A stretch of DNA of 12,029 bases, taken from positions 1 through 12,029 of the forward strand of contig JABDRH010000498.1 of the NCBI GenBank assembly GCA_013041835.1, read 5' to 3'. Below are positions 1 through 6,263 of the stretch, one piece after another. The DNA is from Desulfatitalea sp. (GTDB lineage Bacteria > Desulfobacterota > Desulfobacteria > Desulfobacterales > Desulfosarcinaceae). The notes under the pieces were generated by a model. The model saw only the letters and a program-made list of their open reading frames with translations. It searched no databases and had not been told where the DNA came from. How positions within the stretch are numbered: the first letter of the stretch is position 1; the number at the start of each line of letters is the position of its first letter. A program made the translations under genes and the position numbers.

Positions 1-230
1 GAGGTGGACTCAATGCTCACCGCAAGCGCCTCATGATGCCGATCATATATGTCGCCGCGTTTGGCCCTCAGCGTCATCTCGCGTTCGTACTGAACAGACG
101 CTTTCTGGGAAAGCCAAGGCGCCTTGAAAAGCTGCAGGTAGCCGGCACGGGCGCCGATAGCCACCAGCCAGAGCATGAACAGTCCGGCAGTCAGTGCGGC
201 GCGGATGGTGGTGTGGCGTTGGTTGCTCAT
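1..230 (-). CDS. ftsI: FtsI (PBP3) septal peptidoglycan transpeptidase, N-terminus only
   Basis: Only the first 76 codons are in the window; the gene continues past position 1. The translation starts MSNQRHTTIRAAL, followed by one hydrophobic segment at about residues 11-34 that acts as an uncleaved membrane anchor. Then comes the class B PBP signature RGDIYDRHHEALA (residues 58-70), which matches the RGxIxDRNGxxLA motif at the start of the pedestal domain. In known relatives this protein is the transpeptidase that crosslinks septal peptidoglycan, working with FtsW and FtsQLB. The ATG at 230-228 directly follows the TGA of ftsL (233-231), with no intervening base and no clear Shine-Dalgarno sequence, which suggests translational coupling to ftsL. 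The position after ftsL in a dcw cluster supports ftsI rather than an elongasome PBP2. The catalytic SxxK lies outside the window and cannot be checked. Confidence 0.9.
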   Translation of the reverse strand, partial: MSNQRHTTIRAALTAGLFMLWLVAIGARAGYLQLFKAPWLSQKASVQYEREMTLRAKRGDIYDRHHEALAVSIEST

Positions 231-530
231 TCAAGGCACCACGATAATCTGGTTCGGCTCAGGCATGCCCAGCGCCAGTTGGCTTTGGGCGATGCGGGAG
301 ATGTTTTCCGGCGCTTTCAGGCGCGCCAATTCGATCTTCAAATTGCTCTGAAGGGCTGAATACGACTTGTGCCTGCGGGTTTCGGCGGAGATGTCATAAC
401 CTGTGCGGACGCACTGTACGCGGCACCAGGTATAAAACAACAGCTCGCCCACAAACAAACAGAGCAAAGCGGCCCAGATGACTGTCAGGCGTCGCTTGTC
501 CGCCTGCTGCTTTTTGGACGTTTTTGTCAT
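231..530 (-). CDS. ftsL: FtsL-like cell division protein
   Basis: A small 99-residue bitopic protein. It has a short, basic, cytoplasmic N-terminus (KKQQADKRR), one membrane segment at about residues 16-36, then a periplasmic stretch with coiled-coil character that ends in the FtsL-type tail SQLALGMPEPNQIIVV. FtsL forms a complex with FtsB and FtsQ and activates FtsWI at the division site. FtsL sequences diverge strongly, so the call rests on size, topology, the LGM-P tail and the position between rsmH and ftsI. A TTG at 533 extends the frame by one codon, but the GGAGG at 540-536 sits 5 bases before the ATG at 530 and only 2 before the TTG, so I place the start at 530. It begins 15 bases after the rsmH stop and abuts ftsI. 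Confidence 0.87.
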   Translation of the reverse strand: MTKTSKKQQADKRRLTVIWAALLCLFVGELLFYTWCRVQCVRTGYDISAETRRHKSYSALQSNLKIELARLKAPENISRIAQSQLALGMPEPNQIIVVP

Positions 531-545
531 CAATGCCTCCGCCGT

Positions 546-1487
546 TTAGGCTACTTTTTCCAGGCAGCGCAAGCGTGTGCTGCGTGCCATGGGGTTTTGC
601 GCCACCTCCCGGGTGCTTGGCCGCAGCACGCGCTTGGTGATCAGTCGCACCATGGCTTGCCGTCCGCAACTGCAGCGGGGCAGGTCCGGCGGGCAAGTAC
701 ATGGATGGGCCATTTTTTTGAAATGCCGTTTAACCATGCGGTCCTCCAGGCTATGAAAGGACAAGACGCACAGCCTGCCGCCCCTTTTAAGCCAGTCGAT
801 GCTCTCTTCAAGGAATTGCGCCAGCCGCTCCAGCTCCCGGTTGACGGCTATACGCAGCGCCATGAAGATTCTTGTGGCCGGATGAATCTTTTGCCTGGCC
901 GCCGCACCCGCGGGCACAGCCGATATGACAAGCCTGGCCAACTCGCTGGTGGTGCGGACCGGAGCCACGCGGCGTGCCGCGGCGATTCGGCCGGCGATAC
1001 GTTTGGCCCAACGCTCTTCACCATATTCCCGAAACAAACGTGCCATTTCGGACTCGCTGAGCCGGTTGATCAAATCCGCGGCCGTGGTCTCTGATCGCAC
1101 ATCCATTCGCATGTCCAGCGGTTCGTCCTTTTGAAAGGTAAATCCGCGGCCGCTGGATTCTATTTGATTCTGGGAAAGGCCCAGGTCGAGCAGGATGCCG
1201 TCTACTGCTTCGATTTGCAGTTGGGCCAGGTACGCGGGCAAGTCGACGAAATTGCCATGGAAAAAGGTGACTCCGCCCCCGTAGGATGATAGACGTGCCC
1301 GGCCATTGGCGATGGCATCGGCGTCCTGATCGATGGCCACCAGGCGGCCGTTGGGAGCGATTCGTTCACAGATGGCCTTGGCATGGCCGGCACCGCCTAA
1401 AGTGCAATCCACGTAAATACCTCCCGGTTTGCAATTCAGGTTCGCCAGTGTTTCGTTCAGCATAGCGCTTACATGCCGATATGCCAT
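546..1487 (-). CDS. rsmH: 16S rRNA (cytosine-1402-N4) methyltransferase RsmH (MraW)
   Basis: 313 residues, the usual length of the family. RsmH uses S-adenosylmethionine to methylate N4 of C1402 in the 16S rRNA decoding centre. The family blocks are all visible: HVSAMLNETLANL at the start, the SAM-binding motif DCTLGGAGHA (residues 27-36), the acidic loop AIDQDADAIA (51-60), DGILLDLGLSQNQIE with SGRGFTF and PLDMRMD (96-129), then IHPATRIFMALRIAVNREL (201-219) and VLSFHSLEDRMVKRHF (241-256). A Cys pattern near the C-terminus (CTCPPDLPRCSC, 263-274) is also typical. The ATG at 1487 lies 3 bases after the mraZ stop, with a weak AGGA inside the end of mraZ, so it is probably translated in coupling with mraZ. 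It is the second gene of the dcw operon. Confidence 0.97.
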   Translation of the reverse strand: MAYRHVSAMLNETLANLNCKPGGIYVDCTLGGAGHAKAICERIAPNGRLVAIDQDADAIANGRARLSSYGGGVTFFHGNFVDLPAYLAQLQIEAVDGILLDLGLSQNQIESSGRGFTFQKDEPLDMRMDVRSETTAADLINRLSESEMARLFREYGEERWAKRIAGRIAAARRVAPVRTTSELARLVISAVPAGAAARQKIHPATRIFMALRIAVNRELERLAQFLEESIDWLKRGGRLCVLSFHSLEDRMVKRHFKKMAHPCTCPPDLPRCSCGRQAMVRLITKRVLRPSTREVAQNPMARSTRLRCLEKVA

Positions 1488-1490
1488 GGC

Positions 1491-1937
1491 TTATAGTCCT
1501 AATTTGGCAATCTCGTTGCGTACCTCCACCTGTTGCATATCCTTTTCCATCGTTTCATTTTCCTTTTCCCAATTCGGCTGTGACCATATTTCGAAGTGTT
1601 CCTGCACACCGACTAATACGATGTCCTTTTCCAGTTGCGCATACTGGCGCAGCGCCGGTGGTATCAGCACGCGCGATTGCTTGTCCCATGAGCACTCGTA
1701 GGCTCCCCCCACGAACACCCTTCGAAAACGGCGCAGGCTGTCACTTTTTTCCGCCAGGGACATGATCCGGTTCTCTATCTTGTTCCACTCGTTGAGCGGA
1801 TATGCGAACAGGGTTCCATCCATGCGCGTGATCATGAGCACATCGCCGCCGCTTGCTCGTACGTAGTCCCTGAAACGGGCCGGAATGACAAACCGTCCTT
1901 TGTCGTCCAGGATATGTGTAGAGCTGCCTCGAAACAT
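1491..1937 (-). CDS. mraZ: MraZ transcriptional regulator of the dcw operon
   Basis: 148 residues, typical for MraZ. It contains two copies of the SpoVT-AbrB-like swapped-hairpin DNA-binding half: the DDKGRFVIPARFRDY block at residues 11-25 and the DKQSRVLIPPALRQYA block at 85-100. In studied bacteria MraZ forms ring-shaped oligomers that bind short direct repeats upstream of its own gene and usually repress the dcw operon. The ATG at 1937 is preceded by GGAG at a fitting distance, and that Shine-Dalgarno sequence overlaps the last of three TGGA boxes described separately. The C-terminus beyond about residue 125 is charged and less conserved. This is the promoter-proximal gene; rsmH follows after 3 bases. 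Confidence 0.97.
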   Translation of the reverse strand: MFRGSSTHILDDKGRFVIPARFRDYVRASGGDVLMITRMDGTLFAYPLNEWNKIENRIMSLAEKSDSLRRFRRVFVGGAYECSWDKQSRVLIPPALRQYAQLEKDIVLVGVQEHFEIWSQPNWEKENETMEKDMQQVEVRNEIAKLGL

Positions 1938-1942
1938 AATTC

Positions 1943-1966
1943 TCCATTATTTTCCACTTTGCTCCA
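1943..1966 (-). promoter_or_regulatory. Probable MraZ operator: three TGGA direct repeats, 10-bp period
   Basis: On the minus strand TGGA occurs at 1966-1963, 1956-1953 and 1946-1943, spaced exactly 10 bp apart (5' contexts GTGGAG, GTGGAA, ATGGAG). MraZ of E. coli is known to bind TGGG-type repeats at the same 10-bp period just upstream of mraZ. The first box touches the -10 element of the promoter and the third overlaps the mraZ Shine-Dalgarno sequence, so bound protein would block initiation. The repeats and spacing are seen directly; that MraZ binds them is inferred from the family. Confidence 0.72.
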
Positions 1967-1995
1967 CAATAGGGGTCAATTAGGCTTAAAGTCAA
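1966..1995 (-). promoter_or_regulatory. Sigma70-like promoter of the mraZ (dcw) operon
   Basis: On the minus strand there is TTGACT at 1995-1990 (5 of 6 to consensus) and TATTGT at 1971-1966 (4 of 6), with an 18-base spacer. Upstream, about 1996-2045, the sequence is strongly A/T rich with A-tracts on the transcribed strand, resembling an UP element. Transcription would start at about 1958-1960, inside the TGGA boxes. The -10 is imperfect, so exact placement is moderate. Confidence 0.55.
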
Positions 1996-2137
1996 GAAAA
2001 AATGTATCTTTTGTCCTATATTTTTGTAATAATTTTTTTTAGTTAAAGAGGTAACGGGAAGGTGGTTTAAAGTGGTGTACATGTCTTTTCCACTATGTAA
2101 CCATCGACATGCTGTTCGTCAACAATGCGTTTTCGAT

Positions 2138-2167
2138 TTGACAAGCGTACCTTGCCTGCACTATTCC
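2138..2167 (+). promoter_or_regulatory. Possible promoter of the HD/purine operon
   Basis: A perfect -35 hexamer TTGACA lies at 2138-2143. The only -10 candidate at usable distance is TATTCC at 2162-2167 (18-base spacer, 3 of 6), so the match is partial. If used, transcription would start near 2173, downstream of the ATG at 2125 and about 60 bases before the ATG at 2233, which fits the later start for the HD gene. The region between mraZ and this gene (1938-2232) holds two divergent promoter regions and nothing else I recognise. Confidence 0.35.
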
Positions 2168-2232
2168 AATCAGGATTACTGATTCGTATATCAAACCATG
2201 CCATCCACCCGCGCACCGAAGGCACGCAACCC

Positions 2233-2937
2233 ATGACCATTGCAGCGTCAGGCCATTATCGTTGCCCCATTGGGCGCAACAGCCACCCACCATCGGAAGA
2301 TGCCGTTGTCGCCTTCATCCGGCGGGCGGCACGCCAGTGTTTTTCAGACGCGCGCGGCAGTCACGATTGGGACCATACCCTCCGGGTACACGGCCTCTGC
2401 CGGCGTATCGGAACCAAAGCCGGGGCTGATATGCCGGTGCTTGAGGCCGCGGCCTACCTGCACGACATCGGTCGCGCCGACCAGGATCATGCCAACGGGT
2501 CGCTGTGTCACGCCGTTCGAGGGGCTGAGCGGGCACGCCCCATAATTGCCTCGTTGCCGCTGGACGACCGGCGAAAGGACAACATCCTGCACTGCGTACG
2601 GGCCCATCGATTTCGCGATGATCATCCGCCTGTTTCTGTGGAAGCGCGCGTGTTGTTTGATGCGGATAAACTGGATGCCATCGGTGCTGTGGGCGTGGCC
2701 CGCGCCTACCTGTTTGCCGGCGAAGTGGGGGCGTGTTTGCACAATCCAGACCTGCCCCCCGAAAGTACCCGGGCCTACTCTCGCAACGATACGGGCTATC
2801 GCGAATTTGTGATCAAACTGGCCAAGATAAAAGAGCGCATGCTCACCGAGGAAGGGCGGCGTTTGGCCCACGGCCGACACGCCTTTATGGTTGCTTTTTT
2901 TGAGCAGTTTGTGCAGGAGTATGGCGGCAATAGATAG
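2233..2937 (+). CDS. HD-domain phosphohydrolase, YedJ-like
   Basis: A 234-residue metal-dependent HD-superfamily protein. Numbering from the ATG at 2233, the metal-binding residues are H48 (in HDWDHTLRVH), the H77-D78 pair (AAAYLHDIGRAD) and the D143 region. Family blocks AHRF (124-127) and LFDADKLDAIGAVGVARAY (141-159) match the YedJ-type phosphohydrolase group, whose substrate is not established; length is close to E. coli YedJ. The frame is open back to an ATG at 2125, but those 36 residues are not family-like and have no Shine-Dalgarno sequence. The 2233 ATG has only a weak, distant AAGG (2219-2222). The gene ends 17 bases before the IMP cyclohydrolase gene, so the two are probably cotranscribed. 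A link to nucleotide metabolism is plausible from the neighbours but unproven. Confidence 0.85.
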   Translation: MTIAASGHYRCPIGRNSHPPSEDAVVAFIRRAARQCFSDARGSHDWDHTLRVHGLCRRIGTKAGADMPVLEAAAYLHDIGRADQDHANGSLCHAVRGAERARPIIASLPLDDRRKDNILHCVRAHRFRDDHPPVSVEARVLFDADKLDAIGAVGVARAYLFAGEVGACLHNPDLPPESTRAYSRNDTGYREFVIKLAKIKERMLTEEGRRLAHGRHAFMVAFFEQFVQEYGGNR

Positions 2938-2954
2938 AGCGAAGGGAGATAGCC

Positions 2955-3635
2955 ATGAGCATGAACATCGTTGAACGGATAGATGACCTGGTGCGGGTAC
3001 GGCATGTGTTGATCAGCGTTTCCGACAAAGCCGGATTGGATCTGCTGATCCCCAGGCTCCATGCCATTGATCCGCAAATACGATTTTTTTCCACCGGCGG
3101 CACCTACGCCCGGTTGCGCGAGTTGCTTGGCGGTGACGCCGCGCATTGCCTGGCGCAGGTGTCGGACTATACCGGTCAGCCCGAAACCCAGGGCGGTTTG
3201 GTGAAGACCCTGGATTTCAAGATTTATTTGGGCCTGCTTACCGAGACCCACAATGAATCTCACCAGTCTGATTTGCAGCGCACCCAAGCCGTTCCCATTG
3301 ACATGGTAGTGGTCAATCTCTACCCTTTTCAGGCCACCATCGCCAAAGCGGACGCGACTGTTGAACATGCCCGGGGTAATATCGACATCGGCGGCCCCTG
3401 CATGATTCGGGCATCTGCCAAAAACTTCATCCGTGTGGCGCCGGTAGTGGACCCGGGTGATTATGAGCGCATCCTCAACGAACTGACCGTCCGGCAGGGG
3501 TGCACCTCCTTGAATTTGCGGTATGAACTGGCATGCAAAGCCTTTGCGCACACGGCCCAATACGACCGGCACATCGCCGATTACCTGACCCACCAGTCGA
3601 TTCAGTCCGTAAAGGCGTGTTATCGCACCGCGTGA
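2955..3635 (+). CDS. Stand-alone IMP cyclohydrolase (N-terminal half of PurH)
   Basis: 226 residues covering only the MGS-like cyclohydrolase domain of PurH, which closes FAICAR to IMP in the last step of de novo purine synthesis. Visible family blocks are ISVSDKAGL (20-28), FFSTGGTYARL (44-54), VVNLYPF (119-125), NIDIGGPCMIRASAKN (142-157) and FAHTAQYDRHIADYL (197-211). Residues equivalent to the catalytic set of vertebrate ATIC appear kept: K84, Y123, D144 and K156. The usual KTLHPKVHGGLL is instead KTLDFKIYLGLL (84-95), so His-Pro and the Gly pair are changed. A good GGGAG precedes the ATG at 2955 by 6 bases; M3 is a possible alternative start. The stop is followed by a gap and a separate formyltransferase gene with its own ribosome-binding site, so this is a true split, not a frameshift. 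Confidence 0.9.
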   Translation: MSMNIVERIDDLVRVRHVLISVSDKAGLDLLIPRLHAIDPQIRFFSTGGTYARLRELLGGDAAHCLAQVSDYTGQPETQGGLVKTLDFKIYLGLLTETHNESHQSDLQRTQAVPIDMVVVNLYPFQATIAKADATVEHARGNIDIGGPCMIRASAKNFIRVAPVVDPGDYERILNELTVRQGCTSLNLRYELACKAFAHTAQYDRHIADYLTHQSIQSVKACYRTA

Positions 3636-3664
3636 GACGATGCCATAGATATGACTTTGACCCA

Positions 3665-3677
3665 CCCGCCAGGCGGG
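3665..3677. repeat. Short perfect palindrome between the two PurH-half genes
   Basis: CCCGCC-A-GGCGGG lies in the 61-base gap between the cyclohydrolase and formyltransferase genes and could fold as a 5-bp stem with a CAG loop. It ends just before the AAGGAGG ribosome-binding site at 3685-3691. There is no T-run after it, so it is not an intrinsic terminator. It could adjust relative expression or be a small dispersed palindrome. Confidence 0.4.
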
Positions 3678-3696
3678 AAATCATAAGGAGGCGACC

Positions 3697-4947
3697 ATGG
3701 CCGAAGATCTGAAAAAAATGTACCGCACTATCGTGTCGGATCATTTTCCCTCCCAGATGGAGATCAGTTTTGTGGAGGGCGGCTCGCGCCAGACCCTTTT
3801 TTACGAAAAAGTGCTCTGGACCATCCACCAGGAGCAAAAAGGGTTGCGTTACGGCGAGAATCCGGGACAGGAAGCGGCCCTGTACAAGTTGACCAATGGC
3901 AACCTGGTCTTGGGTGAAATCCAGACCATTCAGCCGGGACACCATCTGGTATCGGATATTGAGCTGCTGCAATCCGGTAAACATCCGGGCAAGACTAATT
4001 TGACTGATGCTGATAACGCATTGAATATTTTAAGATATTTTACAGATCGGCCCACGGCGATCATCGTCAAGCACAACAACCCGTGCGGCGTGGCCCGAGC
4101 CGACAGCCTGGAACAGGCCTATGGCAATGCCAACCTGGCCGACCGCGTGGCCGCCTTCGGCGGTTGTATTGCCTTGAACCAGGCCGTGGATGCGGCCACG
4201 GCTGAAGCCATTACCGCTCAATACGCGGAAGTGGTGGTGGCGCCTGATTTCGAAGCGGGCGTCATGGATATCTTCGCCCGAAAACCCAACCTGCGTGTGA
4301 TCCGCATTGGCAACATCGACCGTTTGCAGTCCTTTGTCGGCCAGCGCTGCGTGGAGTTCAAGAACCTGATCGACGGCGGCATCATCGCCCAGTGGTCATT
4401 CGTGCCCTTGACCCGTCGCAAGCAGGACCTGAAACCGGCCCAATGCGAACATAAGGGCGAAACATATGCGGTTCGGCGGCAACCCACCGAGGCCGAGTAC
4501 CGCGACCTGCTGTTCGGCTGGCTGGTGGAGGCGGGCGTCACCTCCAACTCGGTGATCTATGTCAAAGATGAAACCACCGTGGGCATCGGCACCGGTGAAC
4601 AAGACCGCGTGGGCGTGGCCCAGATCGCCCGCGACAAAGCGTATCGCAAACTGGCCGACCGTTACTGCTTTACCGATTTCGGTATCCCGTACAATGACTT
4701 GCGGGATGCGGTGAAAAAAGCCGCCGTCGACGCCCGGGTGGCCGAAGAGCGCGGTGGGCTGCCCGGCGCTGCCATGGTGAGCGACGCTTTTTTCCCCTTT
4801 CGCGACGGCGTGGACGTCGGTTTGCGTGAAGGGGTGCGTGCGGTGATTCAGCCGGGGGGCTCCACGAACGACTACCAATCCATTGAAGCATGCAACGAAG
4901 TGGACGCCACCATGGTCTTCACCGGGCAGCGCAGCTTCAAGCACTAA
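3697..4947 (+). CDS. purH: Stand-alone AICAR formyltransferase (C-terminal part of PurH)
   Basis: 416 residues. It transfers the formyl group of 10-formyltetrahydrofolate to AICAR to give FAICAR, the penultimate step of IMP synthesis. Motifs in order: LRYGENPGQEAALY (50-63), the catalytic Lys-His pair in VKHNNPCG (K125-H126), GGIIA (227-231), TTVGIGTGEQDRV (293-305), SDAFFPFRDGVDVG (362-375), and the tail IQPGGSTNDYQSIEACNEV followed by MVFTGQRSFKH (384-416). The start has a strong AAGGAGG 5 bases upstream. The first 45 residues replace the cyclohydrolase domain found in bifunctional PurH. It follows the IMP cyclohydrolase gene on the same strand, so the two together reconstitute PurH. It converges with the TPR gene, 46 bases away, with no evident hairpin terminator between them. 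Confidence 0.95.
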   Translation: MAEDLKKMYRTIVSDHFPSQMEISFVEGGSRQTLFYEKVLWTIHQEQKGLRYGENPGQEAALYKLTNGNLVLGEIQTIQPGHHLVSDIELLQSGKHPGKTNLTDADNALNILRYFTDRPTAIIVKHNNPCGVARADSLEQAYGNANLADRVAAFGGCIALNQAVDAATAEAITAQYAEVVVAPDFEAGVMDIFARKPNLRVIRIGNIDRLQSFVGQRCVEFKNLIDGGIIAQWSFVPLTRRKQDLKPAQCEHKGETYAVRRQPTEAEYRDLLFGWLVEAGVTSNSVIYVKDETTVGIGTGEQDRVGVAQIARDKAYRKLADRYCFTDFGIPYNDLRDAVKKAAVDARVAEERGGLPGAAMVSDAFFPFRDGVDVGLREGVRAVIQPGGSTNDYQSIEACNEVDATMVFTGQRSFKH

Positions 4948-4993
4948 CGGATTTGGATTTCTGGTCGCTCTTGTTATTTCTCATTCAATCGCC

Positions 4994-6193
4994 TTAGAAT
5001 TTTCCTGAAAACCCCATGAACTGATCATACTTCGGGTCCATGCGATTGCCGTCGGCATCTTCGCCTTTGAAGCTGAATTCCAGGTGAGAAGGATGGATCG
5101 TGGCATCGGCCGTGGCATTCTGATGGATGGAAAAACGTACCGTGGCCGAAAAGGTTTTTTCATCGTAATAGACGTCGGTGGGAATGGGCATGATGCGGGT
5201 TTCCGTCTCCGGAAGCGGCAGGCCGAAATTGTAGTTGGCCCCCGTGCCGTTGGCAGAAGCGCGCTTGATTTCCCAGTTGAGGGGATTTTCCACCGATTCG
5301 CTATCCATCTCTTTGCTGAACTGGAAAATCATACTGAAGCTTTGGCTGCTGCCGGCCGTGTTGAGATATTCACCGAGGTCGGCAACCTTTGTCTTGGAAG
5401 GCAGGTGGTAGCTAAAGGTGCTGTCTCCCCATACGGTGATGATCTTGGGCGAGGTGTTTTTATTAATATAGGCGTTCAGCGTGTCGGCCAGGCCTTCATC
5501 CTTATATTCCAGCAGGCTCTTGATCTCTTCGGCGGCGTCCAGTTGCCCGGCGTCGGCATAGGCATAGCCCATTTCCGCATAGGCGGCCCATAGATCTTTC
5601 TTTTTCTGAATGGCCAGTTCGAATTGAGTGATCGCATCGGTGCTTTTTTGTTGGGCGCTATAGACCTGACCCAGGCCGAGATAGCCGTTGGCGCTCTGGC
5701 GGTCCATGCGGATCACCTTTTCAAACTGATTGGCCGCATCATCCAGACGCCCGGCGTTCAGGTAGGCCTGGCCCAAAGAAAAGCGGTTGGTGGTGTTGTC
5801 ATAGATGCGCACGGCTTTTTCATAGGCGGTGATGGCTTCGCCCGTGCGTCCTTCGCCGAAATGCAGGTTGCCCACGGCGACCTGGATATCGTCCCGGTCC
5901 GGGTGCAGTTGCAGGATTTGATGGTAAGCGTCGATGGCCTTGTCCGTATCGCCCTGCTTGAGATGCGTCATGGCCAGATATTTGCCGGCATCCACCGAAT
6001 AGTCCGAGTACGGGTCCAACCCGATGGCACGCCTGAATTCCCGGGCCGCCTCTTCGTAGTCCTCGTTCATGTATCTATCGATGCCGTTGCCCAGTGCCTG
6101 ATTGGCCAAAGTGGTCAGTTCGGTGGACTGCGTGTTTAACGAGGCAAACAGACTTTCGTTCAACAGATCCTGGGCAGAGACTTCCATGGTCAT
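4994..6193 (-). CDS. TPR protein with C-terminal beta-rich domain
   Basis: 399 residues of unknown specific role. Residues about 32-235 form roughly six tetratricopeptide repeats, recognisable by lines such as GNGIDRYMNEDYEEAAREFR, LGQAYLNAGRLDDAANQFEK and EMGYAYADAGQLDAAEEI. These make a helical protein-binding scaffold. Residues about 250-399 are different: beta-rich, with FSMIFQFSKEMDSESVENPL (287-306) resembling the bacterial Ig-like fold often found in surface proteins. There is no signal peptide or membrane segment, so it is either cytoplasmic or exported by a signal-less route. The start is supported by GAGG 7 bases before the ATG at 6193. It follows the stress-protein gene by 70 bases on the same strand; a 7-bp-arm palindrome sits in that gap. 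Function cannot be assigned from context. Confidence 0.85.
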   Translation of the reverse strand: MTMEVSAQDLLNESLFASLNTQSTELTTLANQALGNGIDRYMNEDYEEAAREFRRAIGLDPYSDYSVDAGKYLAMTHLKQGDTDKAIDAYHQILQLHPDRDDIQVAVGNLHFGEGRTGEAITAYEKAVRIYDNTTNRFSLGQAYLNAGRLDDAANQFEKVIRMDRQSANGYLGLGQVYSAQQKSTDAITQFELAIQKKKDLWAAYAEMGYAYADAGQLDAAEEIKSLLEYKDEGLADTLNAYINKNTSPKIITVWGDSTFSYHLPSKTKVADLGEYLNTAGSSQSFSMIFQFSKEMDSESVENPLNWEIKRASANGTGANYNFGLPLPETETRIMPIPTDVYYDEKTFSATVRFSIHQNATADATIHPSHLEFSFKGEDADGNRMDPKYDQFMGFSGKF

Positions 6194-6210
6194 GACGCAA
6201 CCTCAGCTAT

Positions 6211-6228
6211 TGGATAATACCTTATCCA
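6211..6228. repeat. Palindrome upstream of the TPR gene (possible operator)
   Basis: A perfect 7-bp inverted repeat, TGGATAA-TACC-TTATCCA, ends about 17 bases before the TPR start codon and 7 bases upstream of its GAGG. No T-tract follows on either strand, so it is not a terminator. Its symmetry, short arms and place are typical of a dimeric regulator's site or of a hairpin in the mRNA leader. No regulator can be named. Confidence 0.45.
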
Positions 6229-6263
6229 TGATATCGGCTGCTTGGAACCTAACTTGAGCAAAA

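Noticed and set aside
369..1094. Long 241-codon open frame on the plus strand
   Set aside because: It is antisense to rsmH, which has all family motifs; the frame lacks a Shine-Dalgarno sequence and recognisable domains.
2125..2232. Upstream start that would add 36 residues to the HD protein
   Set aside because: No ribosome-binding site, no family similarity, and it lies before the likely -35 at 2138.
2796..3665. 289-codon open frame on the minus strand
   Set aside because: It lies antisense to the HD and cyclohydrolase genes and arises from codon bias in GC-rich coding sequence; no motif is seen.
3636..3696. Frameshift or nonsense break in a bifunctional purH
   Set aside because: The gap has a proper stop, 61 bases, a strong AAGGAGG and an ATG; both halves start and end at domain limits.
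5084..6139. Two open frames on the plus strand (5084-5593 and 5624-6139)
   Set aside because: Both are shadows of the TPR gene, which has clear repeats on the other strand.
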